From CAIVAT01 sp964473485 (GTDB taxonomy: Bacteria; Bacteroidota; Bacteroidia; Bacteroidales; FEN-979), in the NCBI GenBank assembly GCA_964473485.1, contig CAYYPH010000002.1, positions 234,884 through 298,883 on the forward strand: DNA of 64,000 nucleotides, in the 5' to 3' direction. Position numbers and translations under genes: made by a program. The first letter of the stretch is position 1; every line of letters starts with the position of its first letter. This document shows positions 46,029 through 54,457 of the stretch, piece after piece. Under the pieces are notes generated by a model that saw only the letters and a list, made by a program, of their open reading frames with translations, did not search any database and was not told the origin of the DNA.

Positions 46029-46631
46029 ATGAAAAAACTGGTATTCACCTTCGCGGCAATTGTTTTTTCGGCCACCCTGTTATCGGCTCAGAAATTTGCC
46101 TATGTCGACACGCAGTATATTCTTGACAATATTCCGGAATTTGCCGAAGCCCAGGCCCAGCTTGACGATCTTTCGAACATGTGGCAGAAAGAGATTGAGA
46201 CCAAATTTGCCGAGGTTGACAAGATGTACAAGGATTATCAGACCCAATCGGTACTTCTTCCTGATGACATGAAGAAGAAAAAGGAGCAGGAGATCGTCGA
46301 CAAGGAGAAGGAGGCCAAAAACCTTCAGCGCCAGCGATACGGCAAAGACGGCGATCTCTTTAAGAAACGCCAGGAGCTTGTGAAGCCCATCCAGGAAAAG
46401 ATCTACAATGCCATCCAGGAAATCGCCACGAGCAACAATTACGCGGTTGTTTTCGACAAGGGCGGTAGCCTGACCATGATGTACGCCAATCCGAAATACG
46501 ATATCAGCGATGAGGTTCTTGACAATCTTGGCGCCAGTCTGAGCGGACGAAAAAGCAGGGACAAGGGAACAGGAACTCAGGGCGGAACCAATCCTGGTGG
46601 AGGTGGCGATTCGCGGGAGCCGAAGAAATGA
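46029..46631 (+). CDS. Skp/OmpH family periplasmic chaperone (first copy)
   Basis: A 200-residue exported chaperone, start at the ATG at 46029 (MKKLVFTFAAIVFSATLLSAQ). The Skp body FAYVDTQYILDNIPEF opens the domain, and the helical arms (residues ~45-110) have a Lys/Glu-rich coiled coil. It ends with a Gly/Asp-rich tail (GTGTQGGTNPGGGGDS) absent from the second copy. Skp holds unfolded barrel proteins for BamA, directly upstream. A second, shorter copy follows 56 bp later. Confidence 0.9.
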   Translation: MKKLVFTFAAIVFSATLLSAQKFAYVDTQYILDNIPEFAEAQAQLDDLSNMWQKEIETKFAEVDKMYKDYQTQSVLLPDDMKKKKEQEIVDKEKEAKNLQRQRYGKDGDLFKKRQELVKPIQEKIYNAIQEIATSNNYAVVFDKGGSLTMMYANPKYDISDEVLDNLGASLSGRKSRDKGTGTQGGTNPGGGGDSREPKK

Positions 46632-46640
46632 AAAAAAGAT

Positions 46641-46648
46641 TATTTTTG
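46641..46648 (+). promoter_or_regulatory. -7 box TATTTTTG before the second skp
   Basis: Full match to TAnnTTTG, 39 bases before the start. It could give the second copy separate expression. Confidence 0.4.
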
Positions 46649-46687
46649 CACTGCATTTTTACATTATAAACCATTTAATTATTGAAG

Positions 46688-47206
46688 ATGAAAAAGATCA
46701 CAACGTTAGTTGCTGTTTTTGTCCTTTTCCTGGGATGTGCTTTTAACACCCATGCGCAGACCGCCCAGAAGATCGGTTACATTGATTTCAATGCTTTGCT
46801 GGCCTCCATGCCCGGCATTGATTCGGTGAAAATCAAGATACAGGATTACCAGAAAATGCTTGGCGACCAGATGGATGCCATGAAAGCCGAATTCGAGAAC
46901 AAATATCTCGACTATCAGTCGCAGCAGTCGAGTATGTCGGATCTGATACGACAGACCAAAGAAAAGGAGCTTACCGATTTGCAGGGCCGCATCGAGGCCT
47001 TCCAGCAAAAGGCCAACCAGGATCTTCAGGCAAAGCAGCAGGATCTTGTAGCACCATTTATTGAAAAGGCAAAGACTGCCATCAAGGAGATTGCCAAGGA
47101 AAACAAGTACAGTTATATCCTGAATGCCATTGAAGACGTGGTCATATACAAGGACGAAGCTGATGATGTAATGGCACTTGCCAAAAAGAAACTCGGCATC
47201 CAGTAA
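46688..47206 (+). CDS. Skp/OmpH family periplasmic chaperone (second copy)
   Basis: A 172-residue exported chaperone, start at the ATG at 46688 (MKKITTLVAVFVLFLGC); a TTG two codons earlier was rejected. The Skp core KIGYIDFNALLASMPGID is followed by a Gln/Lys/Glu-rich coiled coil (about 50-115) and a second core segment YSYILNAIEDVVIYKDEADD. It lacks the glycine tail of the first copy. Two adjacent skp genes are usual in this cluster. A terminator follows at 47312. Confidence 0.9.
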   Translation: MKKITTLVAVFVLFLGCAFNTHAQTAQKIGYIDFNALLASMPGIDSVKIKIQDYQKMLGDQMDAMKAEFENKYLDYQSQQSSMSDLIRQTKEKELTDLQGRIEAFQQKANQDLQAKQQDLVAPFIEKAKTAIKEIAKENKYSYILNAIEDVVIYKDEADDVMALAKKKLGIQ

Positions 47207-47311
47207 CGACAAACCGGGCAGGCCCGCATTGTTGTCTTGCAGGATGTTGATGCTGAAGGATTGAGCCCAAAGGGCAATGATGATTAACGGGTTTGACAGA
47301 TCAAATGAAAT

Positions 47312-47342
47312 AACAGCCGGTACCAGTTGTACCGGCTGTTTT
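47312..47342 (+). terminator. Intrinsic terminator of the bamA-skp cluster
   Basis: Twelve-bp stem AACAGCCGGTAC/GTACCGGCTGTT (47312-47323 with 47329-47340), loop CAGTT, and a short T tract. It lies 105 bp after the second skp. Confidence 0.75.
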
Positions 47343-47397
47343 GTTGAACCGGATCGCCGGCTGCATCAGGTTTTCAATAAAACTAAACCAAAAGACA

Positions 47398-48756
47398 ATG
47401 AAAAGGAACTTTAACCGCAGGGATTTTGTGAAAACCCTGGCACTGACCGGGGTAGGGCTTGCTGTCAGCGAGCCTTTGTTAGCATCCGCTTTTGACCGAA
47501 AGGTCAGCCCGTTTAAAAAAATACAGGTTGCAGAGCCGATGGAAAAAGTCCGCATTGGTTATATCGGTGTTGGTCTGATGGGAACTTCGCATGTTGAGAA
47601 CCTGCTGAAGATCGCCGGGGCTGAGATCGTTGCCGTATGCGACATCGTGGAGGCAAAGGTGAAACGGGCCCAGGATATGGTTGAAAAAGCTGGCTTCAAA
47701 CGCCCTGCCGGTTATTCAAACGGAGAGTATGACTGGCGGAACGTTTGCACGCGCAGTGATGTTGATCTTATTTACACTGCAACGCCCTGGCAATGGCATA
47801 CCCCAATCTGTCTTGAGGCCATGAACAACGGCAAGCATGTGGCCACTGAAGTCCCGGCCGCACTGACGCTGGACGAGTGCTGGGAACTCGTTGAGACCTC
47901 TGAGAAAACCGGCCGTTATTGCATTATGATGGAAAACTGCAACTACGACAAGGCTGAGATGATGATCCTGAATATGGTGAAGAAAGGATTGTTCGGGGAG
48001 ATGGTGCATGCCGAATGCGGCTATCTGCACGATTTAAGGGCGGTAAAGCACGACATGGAAGGGGAGGGCGTGTGGCGTCGCGATTTCTCCATGAAGCGAA
48101 ACGGAGATCTTTACCCGACCCATGGTCTGGGTCCGGTCATGCAGTGCATGGATATCAACCGCGGAAATTACTTTGATTATCTCGTGTCATTCGGCACAAA
48201 GGCGCGCGGGCTCCATGACTATGCCGTTAAACGCTTCGGGCCCGACAGTCCGCAGGCAAAAGAGAAGTACACCCTCAGCGACATTGTTACAACGGTGATC
48301 AGGACCATGAACGGAGAGACCATCGTAGTGACGCACGATACCAGCCTTCCCAGACCTTACAGCCGGAACATCCTGATCCAGGGAACCAGGGGTATCGTGA
48401 GAAAATACCCGGAACAGAAAATTTATATCGAGGGGGTCAGTAAAACCGATGATCAGTGGGAATCGCTGAAAGATTATACGGAAGAGTACCTGCATCCCGT
48501 TTGGCGGGAATTGGAGACAGCCAGCAAGGGGGCCGGTCACGGAGGCATGGATTTCATCGAGGATTACCGGCTGGTAAACGCGTTGCTGAAAGGTACTGAA
48601 CCCGATATGGATGTTTATGATGCTGCAGTCATGAGCGCGGTCACCGAACTGAGTGAAAAATCGATCGCAAAGCAGGGCAGGCCCATGGCATTTCCTGATT
48701 TTACCCGCGGGATGTGGAAGAAACCAAGAACCTTGAAGGTAATGGAGACCGCTTAA
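47398..48756 (+). CDS. Gfo/Idh/MocA oxidoreductase, GH109-type, Tat-exported
   Basis: A 452-residue NAD-dependent oxidoreductase, start at the ATG at 47398. A twin-arginine signal (FNRRDFVKTLALTGVG, residues 5-20) indicates folded export. The nucleotide-binding turn is GYIGVGLMG (54-62). The body resembles glycoside hydrolase family 109, whose members cleave alpha-N-acetylgalactosamine through an NAD redox step: CNYDKAEMMILNMVKKGLFGE and YPTHGLGPVMQCMDINRG are characteristic, the latter with the catalytic His. A C-terminal DFTRGMW follows. Its stop overlaps the M28 peptidase start by one base (TAATG). Glycan substrate is inference. Confidence 0.82.
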   Translation: MKRNFNRRDFVKTLALTGVGLAVSEPLLASAFDRKVSPFKKIQVAEPMEKVRIGYIGVGLMGTSHVENLLKIAGAEIVAVCDIVEAKVKRAQDMVEKAGFKRPAGYSNGEYDWRNVCTRSDVDLIYTATPWQWHTPICLEAMNNGKHVATEVPAALTLDECWELVETSEKTGRYCIMMENCNYDKAEMMILNMVKKGLFGEMVHAECGYLHDLRAVKHDMEGEGVWRRDFSMKRNGDLYPTHGLGPVMQCMDINRGNYFDYLVSFGTKARGLHDYAVKRFGPDSPQAKEKYTLSDIVTTVIRTMNGETIVVTHDTSLPRPYSRNILIQGTRGIVRKYPEQKIYIEGVSKTDDQWESLKDYTEEYLHPVWRELETASKGAGHGGMDFIEDYRLVNALLKGTEPDMDVYDAAVMSAVTELSEKSIAKQGRPMAFPDFTRGMWKKPRTLKVMETA

Positions 48757-50378
48757 TGGATTTCTTTCGCGAAAGTGTTTCATTCATGAGATCTTTATTC
48801 ACTGCATTGATTGTTTTGATGTTTCCGCTTACCATGCGGTTGCAGGCGCAGCAATGGATCGTGAAACATGCCGACACTGTCATCACAGATACTTTCATAA
48901 AAGCGCGGATTGACCACCTGGCTTCCGACCAGATGATGGGCCGCAGTATCAAGGGCGGATATGTTGATTCGGCCGCCTTCTACATTGCTGACGAATTCCG
49001 CAGGTATGGACTCAAAGCGTTGAACGGTAGTTATTACCAGGATATTGATTATTGTTATACCGGCCTTGGAAAGAATAATTTCCTGGCCATGATCACCGGT
49101 CTGGCGACGGTTGATTTTATCCTTGAGGAGGACTTCATCCCGCTCGAAATTACCGGTGCCGGTCCGGCTGAGGCCGATGTCGTTTTTGCCGGATACGGGA
49201 TCACAGCTCCGGAGTACGGTTATGATGATTACGCGAACATACATGCTGAAGGTAAGATCGTGCTGGTGCTCAGGCAGGAACCCGGGCAAACGGATACCCT
49301 TCAGGCGGCTTTCGGGGGTCACAAGGTACTTACACGACATTCAGCCCTGGAGTTGAAGCGAAGGAATGCAAGAGACCACGGCGCCATCGGGTTGCTGGTT
49401 GTAAACGGGCCCCTGAATTACCAAAGTATAACTCCTGAGGTTTCGCATTGGAAATCTTCCGGCAGCCCGACCCGTGAATTTCTGTTGCCTGTTAAACCCT
49501 GTTCAGACAGCGATGATGCAATCCCTGTGATGCATGTCGGTGAGAAGGTGGTCAATGCATTGCTGGGCAGTGTTGATTCGCTTGAAAGGTTGCAGAGACA
49601 GATCGAGCGCACGTTGTCGCCGGTTTCTTTCAGGATCACAGGAAGAAGTGTGGCCATGAATGTTTCCCTCGACAGGGAACCATTGCCCGCCCGCAACGTA
49701 ATAGGGTATCTCGAAGGATCTGATCCACGGCTGAAAGATGAAGTTGTTATTGTCGGAGCCCACTACGACCATGTGGGCTATCGAACCAGTGGCGCTGCGA
49801 CGGGCGCTGACACGATCTTCAACGGTGCCGATGACAATGCCTCGGGTACGGCGGGGATTATGGCCATTGCCAAAGCTTTCACGACATTGCCCCGTCCCCC
49901 GGAAAGGAGCGTATTGTTTATTGCCTTTGCCTGTGAGGAGATGGGGCTGCTGGGCTCGCGGACCTATGTGAAACACCCCCTGGTGCCGCTCACATCAACC
50001 AGGGCTATGCTCAACCTCGACATGATCGGGCGAAATCACCGCGACACCCTGATGATCATAGGCGCCCTGCAAAATCCCGACCTGGTAAAGATTATCCGCA
50101 AGGAGAACAGGAAAACCGGGTTGAAACTGAGGGAGAGCAAAAGAAAGAGGATCTCCGCAGGCAGCGATCATTATCCATTCTTCATCAATCATGTTTCAGC
50201 AGTCTTTTTCTTTACCGGTTTACATGAGGATTACCACCAGGTGAGTGACCATGCTGACCTGATCGATTCCGGCAAAGCGGCAAACGTGTCGAAACTTGCC
50301 TTCTACACTGCCTGGAAGGTGGCTGATTCAAAGAAAATACTTAAAATCAGGGACCCTGAGGAGGAAGACGAGAACTGA
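48756..50378 (+). CDS. M28-family aminopeptidase with PA-domain insert
   Basis: A 540-residue exported zinc peptidase. The start overlaps the previous stop (TAATG); an ATG at 48786 (MRSLFTALIVLMFPLTM) would give a shorter signal peptide and is a close alternative. A protease-associated-type insert (about residues 110-255) precedes the M28 core. The metal ligands are all visible: GAHYDH, NGADDNASG, FACEEMG, MLNLDMIGR and SAGSDHYPF. It should remove N-terminal residues from peptides in the periplasm or outside. It converges with the GH13 gene, eight bases apart. Confidence 0.85.
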   Translation: MDFFRESVSFMRSLFTALIVLMFPLTMRLQAQQWIVKHADTVITDTFIKARIDHLASDQMMGRSIKGGYVDSAAFYIADEFRRYGLKALNGSYYQDIDYCYTGLGKNNFLAMITGLATVDFILEEDFIPLEITGAGPAEADVVFAGYGITAPEYGYDDYANIHAEGKIVLVLRQEPGQTDTLQAAFGGHKVLTRHSALELKRRNARDHGAIGLLVVNGPLNYQSITPEVSHWKSSGSPTREFLLPVKPCSDSDDAIPVMHVGEKVVNALLGSVDSLERLQRQIERTLSPVSFRITGRSVAMNVSLDREPLPARNVIGYLEGSDPRLKDEVVIVGAHYDHVGYRTSGAATGADTIFNGADDNASGTAGIMAIAKAFTTLPRPPERSVLFIAFACEEMGLLGSRTYVKHPLVPLTSTRAMLNLDMIGRNHRDTLMIIGALQNPDLVKIIRKENRKTGLKLRESKRKRISAGSDHYPFFINHVSAVFFFTGLHEDYHQVSDHADLIDSGKAANVSKLAFYTAWKVADSKKILKIRDPEEEDEN

Positions 50379-50386
50379 TGGCAGAC

Positions 50387-51865
50387 TCAGAGTCCACGAA
50401 TGGTAAAGCAGTGGAATTGCCACGGGGACAGGGAGACAAACAAGCCGGGATCATGCATTTCATCACCGTTCCTTTCGTACGACACCTCTGCAATGGGGTC
50501 GTATAATCTCCAGTTTGACCCGGCAAGATCATCGCCTGGAACGGCGACCCTCCCTTGTGCCGGCTGGCCGGAATAATTCACCACTATCAGGACCCTTTCA
50601 TCCTGGCAGCACCAGCACCACGCGATGAGGCGCGTAAAACTCATATTATCTGACCAACCGGTGATCCTTACCTGCTGCCAGTAGCCGTTACGGAACAGAT
50701 CGGAATGGATCAGCCTGGTGAGTTTCAAAAAAAACACCGATAGCTGATGATCCACAGGCTCATCGGGACGGCGTGACAGAAAGACGGGGAGTTTCGTTTT
50801 GCGGCCTTCAAACTGGCCTTCATGGAATAATCTGGCACCTGGTACCGTATAGGTTACCATGGCCGCTGCCAGGCTCATTCCGGAGGGAAACTCCGAAGCC
50901 TGCCGGGGTTCGTCATGGTTTTCGGTAAACCTGATGAGTCGTGACTGGAATCCGGTATCTGCCGAAAGATGTGCCTTTATTCCGGAAATATCACCGCTGA
51001 CAACACGATCGTACAACCGCTTGTCGTAGCAATAATCGAATCCCTGCTGCTGCAGGGCCCACTCTTTTTCCCAGTATGCTTCGGCAATGAACAGGAAATC
51101 GGGATTTGACCGTCGCACGCCGGGGATCAGCATTTCCCAGAAGTCGGTGGCCGGCTGACTACCTGCGCGATCGCCCCAGGTTTGCCTGAAGATGTCGTTC
51201 ATCACCAGCATGGCCATGTCGCAACGAACGCCATCGCACATCTTCGAAATCTGTAAAACAGTTTCGGTGATGGCTTCCCTGAATCCGGGATGAAATACGT
51301 TGACCTGAAGTACATCCTGCCAGGCGGGGTAAAAGGGATCCTTGCCGCAGGCGAAGACCTGTTCATTGATATTGACAAAAGTCACAGGGTCGGTTTTCAG
51401 ATCATCAGATGATCCCCTGATGAAAAAACCGGGGTTTTCTGTAACCCAGGGATGGTCGTGCGCCAGGTGATTGGGCACATAATCGAGGACAATCCGGATC
51501 CCCCGCCGGGCCAGTTGCGCCCTGGCGGTAGCAAGGCCTTCATTGCCACCGAGGTGGCTGTCGACCACATAATTTCTGACACAATACGGTGAACCAACAT
51601 TGTCCTCAGGCATAAAATCATGCAGCGCCTTTTTAAAATCGGAGAGGTTACCGGGGTGGCTGTTCGAAATGACGATGCCCCGCGGGCTTCGTTCCCACAC
51701 TCCCATCATCCACACTGCATCGATTGAGAGATGCGACAGTTCATCCCAGCTATCATCCGGGATGCCTGCCAGGGTAACAGGATGGTTCATCTTCCGACTG
51801 AGTTCATCAACCCATACCCATGTGTTGATTTCGTAAATGACCGGATTTCTTTTCCACTTTTCCAT
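50387..51865 (-). CDS. GH13 alpha-amylase family protein
   Basis: A 492-residue glycoside hydrolase without a signal peptide, so cytoplasmic. The (beta/alpha)8 barrel has the conserved regions IVLDYVPNHLAHDH (125-138), GVRCDMAML (catalytic nucleophile Asp216), FIAEAYW (acid/base Glu262) and FTENHDEP (transition-state Asp318). All three catalytic residues are present. A C-terminal beta domain follows from about 410. Likely acts on alpha-glucans such as glycogen or maltodextrins. It lies 56 bp after the PlsC-like gene on the same strand. Confidence 0.87.
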   Translation of the reverse strand: MEKWKRNPVIYEINTWVWVDELSRKMNHPVTLAGIPDDSWDELSHLSIDAVWMMGVWERSPRGIVISNSHPGNLSDFKKALHDFMPEDNVGSPYCVRNYVVDSHLGGNEGLATARAQLARRGIRIVLDYVPNHLAHDHPWVTENPGFFIRGSSDDLKTDPVTFVNINEQVFACGKDPFYPAWQDVLQVNVFHPGFREAITETVLQISKMCDGVRCDMAMLVMNDIFRQTWGDRAGSQPATDFWEMLIPGVRRSNPDFLFIAEAYWEKEWALQQQGFDYCYDKRLYDRVVSGDISGIKAHLSADTGFQSRLIRFTENHDEPRQASEFPSGMSLAAAMVTYTVPGARLFHEGQFEGRKTKLPVFLSRRPDEPVDHQLSVFFLKLTRLIHSDLFRNGYWQQVRITGWSDNMSFTRLIAWCWCCQDERVLIVVNYSGQPAQGRVAVPGDDLAGSNWRLYDPIAEVSYERNGDEMHDPGLFVSLSPWQFHCFTIRGL

Positions 51866-51921
51866 GGTTACTTAATTTTTTTACGCGGTGAATCCCTTTC
51901 AAGGGTTGGTATTGGGCTATT

Positions 51922-52728
51922 TCAGGCTATTTCAGGCTGATCATCCTGCCACCGGGTAAGATGACTGTCGATAAAACGGATCACCTGCAGATGCTCCTCT
52001 TTTCCTGAACCTTTTACTTCGATAGGCTCACCAAAGGCAATGCGGACCGTTTTTTTACGGTTTATTGGTCCGAGATATTTCGAATATCTGCCATGTTCCC
52101 AGAAATCGGTTTTGATGGCCACCGGAATCAGCGGCACTGCGGCATGGAGCGCAAGTTTCGTGCCCAGTGAATGAAATTCGGCGGGAACAAATTTCACTCG
52201 ACGTGTACTTTGCGGGAACATCACGATCGAAATCCCTTTTTTCAGCCGTTCAAGCCCTTGTTCCATGATGATCCGGAAATCTTCGCGGGGATTGTGGCGG
52301 TTGAGCGTGACGGGATCCCGCGATCGCATGACATCGCCAAAGGCCCAGTGCCTTGTCAGTTCGGCCTTGACCACGAAGGTGATATCCTTCAGTGGCTGAA
52401 TGATCCCAGGGAAGATCATGGTCTCGAGGGTGCTCATATGATTGCTCACGATGACTGCGGGTGACTTGCAGTTCCGGAGGTTATCGAGCCCGGTGATGTG
52501 GATCCGGCCACCACAACGTTCAACGAGTGTAAAAACATCATGCGAAGTTTTAACCCATTGAAACGTATCATAAAGGCCTTTGCGCGCATCGGCCCTGGTT
52601 TTGAATACGAGTTTCAGGTAATGCAGCAGGAAGATGATCCGCGTATCTCCCAGTATCCGGTCAATCAGGAAACGGGAAGTGCCGGCGGGGGTGATGTAAG
52701 ATGCATTGGCAGTGATCTCCGGCCTCAT
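51922..52728 (-). CDS. PlsC-like acyltransferase with variant motifs
   Basis: A 268-residue 1-acyl-sn-glycerol-3-phosphate acyltransferase-like protein. Motif I is NHMSTLE (His97, Glu102 in place of Asp), and motif III is FPQSTR (171-176) instead of FPEGTR. An N-terminal hydrophobic stretch is near residues 30-42. The family call is good, but the altered motifs suggest a different acyl acceptor. The stop codon lies inside a 10-bp tandem duplication (CTATTTCAGG, 51917-51936), without which the frame would run on. It has a good promoter at 52750-52780. Confidence 0.78.
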   Translation of the reverse strand: MRPEITANASYITPAGTSRFLIDRILGDTRIIFLLHYLKLVFKTRADARKGLYDTFQWVKTSHDVFTLVERCGGRIHITGLDNLRNCKSPAVIVSNHMSTLETMIFPGIIQPLKDITFVVKAELTRHWAFGDVMRSRDPVTLNRHNPREDFRIIMEQGLERLKKGISIVMFPQSTRRVKFVPAEFHSLGTKLALHAAVPLIPVAIKTDFWEHGRYSKYLGPINRKKTVRIAFGEPIEVKGSGKEEHLQVIRFIDSHLTRWQDDQPEIA

Positions 52729-52749
52729 GCAGGGTCAGGTTTGAATCAT

Positions 52750-52780
52750 CAAAAGTAAGAACCGGCACCCAGATTACAAA
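52750..52780 (-). promoter_or_regulatory. Bacteroidetes-type promoter of the PlsC-like gene
   Basis: -7 box TACTTTTG (complement of 52750-52757) and -33 box TTTG (complement of 52777-52780) with a 19-nt spacer, 21 bases before the start codon. Confidence 0.65.
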
Positions 52781-52808
52781 ATTCTTTCAGTGAGATCATC
52801 AATTTTTG

Positions 52809-52816
52809 TATCATTG
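52809..52816 (+). promoter_or_regulatory. Near-match -7 box TATCATTG before the phosphoesterase gene
   Basis: Seven of eight bases of TAnnTTTG; a TTTC lies 20 nt upstream (52785-52788). It ends five bases before the ATG, so the transcript may be leaderless. Confidence 0.35.
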
Positions 52817-52821
52817 CGGGC

Positions 52822-53757
52822 ATGAAACCAATCAGTCTACACGAAAAATTACATTCCGGAACGCTTTTTCTTTTTCTCATACAGGTGATGATGTGCTTTA
52901 TGGTGTTCAGGTTTACCGGCGCCCAGGTGCCCGGTGAACCGGAGATTCGCCTGGGCATCATGACCGATATCCAGTATTGTAATTCTCCGACGACCGGATT
53001 AAGACATTACCGCTTGTCGCTGCTGAAGGTCGACAGTGCTGCCGAGGCAATGAGGGAATTCGGTCCCGCTCACATTTTTCACCTGGGCGACCTGATCGAT
53101 CATGATTTTGAGAATTACGACAGCGTCTTACCAAGGATGCAACAGTTCCCGTCAAAGGTCCACCTGCTTGCCGGTAACCATGATTTCATGGTAGGTCAGG
53201 AATACAAGCAGCAGGTTTACAGTCGAACCGGCATGAATCCTGATGGTTATTCCATCATTGACGGTGACTGGCAATTTATTCTGCTGAACGGATCTGATCT
53301 CAGTTACCAGGCCTATCAGACAAAAGCAAAGAAGAAGGAGCGCAACGAACTTGTTTCGGATTTACCGGCCGGTTTCAGGTGTAACTGGATGCCCTGGAAC
53401 GGTGGAATAAGCATAAAGCAGTTTGAATGGCTGGCTGACGAACTTGACGATGCCGATAGCGCCGGAAGGAAGGTCATCGTGATGTGTCATTTCCCGGTTT
53501 TTCCCCGGAGTTGTTTTAATCTGTGGAACGACGGCAGGGTATTGGAATTACTGGTGCAGCACCGTTGTGTCAAAGCCTATTTTAACGGCCATTATCATGA
53601 GGGTCGCTATACGGAGTATGAAGGTGTTCATTTCGTGAATTTCAAGGGGTTGGTTGATACCCCTGTGAATTCTTTTGCGACCGTGATTCTGCGAGGTGAC
53701 CATATCGTGATTGACGGACATGGACGCGAGCCCGACCGGACGCTGAAGATCAGGTAG
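52822..53757 (+). CDS. Exported calcineurin-like phosphoesterase, ADPRM-like
   Basis: A 311-residue metallophosphoesterase with an N-terminal hydrophobic segment (TLFLFLIQVMMCFMVF, 14-29) that likely acts as signal. Metal motifs: TDIQY (Asp49, Gln51), GDLID (89-93), GNHD (118-121), CHFP and GHYHEG. The D-x-Q in place of D-x-H and the following RHYRLSL match the manganese-dependent ADP-ribose/CDP-alcohol diphosphatase family (ADPRM). So it may hydrolyse nucleoside diphosphate-X compounds outside the cytoplasm. Substrate and export are inferred. Confidence 0.75.
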   Translation: MKPISLHEKLHSGTLFLFLIQVMMCFMVFRFTGAQVPGEPEIRLGIMTDIQYCNSPTTGLRHYRLSLLKVDSAAEAMREFGPAHIFHLGDLIDHDFENYDSVLPRMQQFPSKVHLLAGNHDFMVGQEYKQQVYSRTGMNPDGYSIIDGDWQFILLNGSDLSYQAYQTKAKKKERNELVSDLPAGFRCNWMPWNGGISIKQFEWLADELDDADSAGRKVIVMCHFPVFPRSCFNLWNDGRVLELLVQHRCVKAYFNGHYHEGRYTEYEGVHFVNFKGLVDTPVNSFATVILRGDHIVIDGHGREPDRTLKIR

Positions 53758-53770
53758 GACTGTGGAAGGG

Positions 53771-53925
53771 AGAATTCAAAATTCAAAATTCAAATGTCAA
53801 AATTCAAAATGAAAAGTCAAAATGAAAAGTCAAAAGGCAAATTCAGGCAATAGGCAATAGGCAATTGGCAGTAGTCTTTAAATAAAATATTCACTCATTC
53901 ACTCATTCACTCAATCACTCATTCT
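53771..53925. repeat. A/T-rich 7- and 8-bp microsatellite tract
   Basis: Successive short-period arrays: TTCAAAA-like heptamers (about 53775-53810), then a TGAAAAGTCAAAA 13-mer pair, then CAATAGG heptamers (about 53848-53866), then ATTCACTC octamers (about 53890-53921). The last array runs into the 3' end of the gamma carbonic anhydrase gene, and its stop codon lies in the array. No gene is evident in 53758-53914. Confidence 0.85.
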
Positions 53926-54436
53926 TATCATACCACCCGGCGTACATCTGGTAGTTTTTCGATATCCTGTGAACCTGGCCTTCGAGCAGCGACTGGTCGA
54001 TATCCTTCACTTTCCGGGCCGGAAGGCCGGCCCAGACGGAGCCTGATTCCACCACCGTTCCTTCGGTGACAAGGGCGCCGGCGCCCACGATGGAGTTACT
54101 TTGGATGACGGCGCCATCCATGATGATTGCCCCCATGCCGATGAGTACGTTGTCGTGGATGGTACAACCATGAACGATGGCGTTGTGTGCGATGGATACG
54201 TTATTTCCTATATTCACCGGCGCTTTCTGGTAAGTGCAGTGGATGATCGCTCCATCCTGGATGTTGACGTTGTTGCCGATCCTGATGTAGTGAACATCGC
54301 CCCTGACCACGGCGTTGAACCAGACGCTGCAGCCATCGCCCATCGTTACATCACCGGTTATTGTGGCATTGTCGGCAAGAAAACAGTTTTTTCCCATGGT
54401 GGGTCTTACTCCCCTGACAGTTTTGATCAGTGCCAT
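53915..54436 (-). CDS. Gamma carbonic anhydrase family protein
   Basis: A 173-residue left-handed beta-helix protein made of hexapeptide repeats (ATITGDVTMGDGCSVWFNAV and later units). Three zinc-ligand histidines are in place: His66 (IIHC), His84 (IAHN) and His89 (IVHG). Family members hydrate CO2 or have related ferripyochelin-binding names. It is 21 bp after nadB and probably the last gene of that minus-strand unit. The catalytic proton-shuttle residues of Cam were not located, so activity is uncertain. Confidence 0.87.
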   Translation of the reverse strand: MALIKTVRGVRPTMGKNCFLADNATITGDVTMGDGCSVWFNAVVRGDVHYIRIGNNVNIQDGAIIHCTYQKAPVNIGNNVSIAHNAIVHGCTIHDNVLIGMGAIIMDGAVIQSNSIVGAGALVTEGTVVESGSVWAGLPARKVKDIDQSLLEGQVHRISKNYQMYAGWYDKNE

Positions 54437-54457
54437 AACATGAAGGTTTTACGTTTT

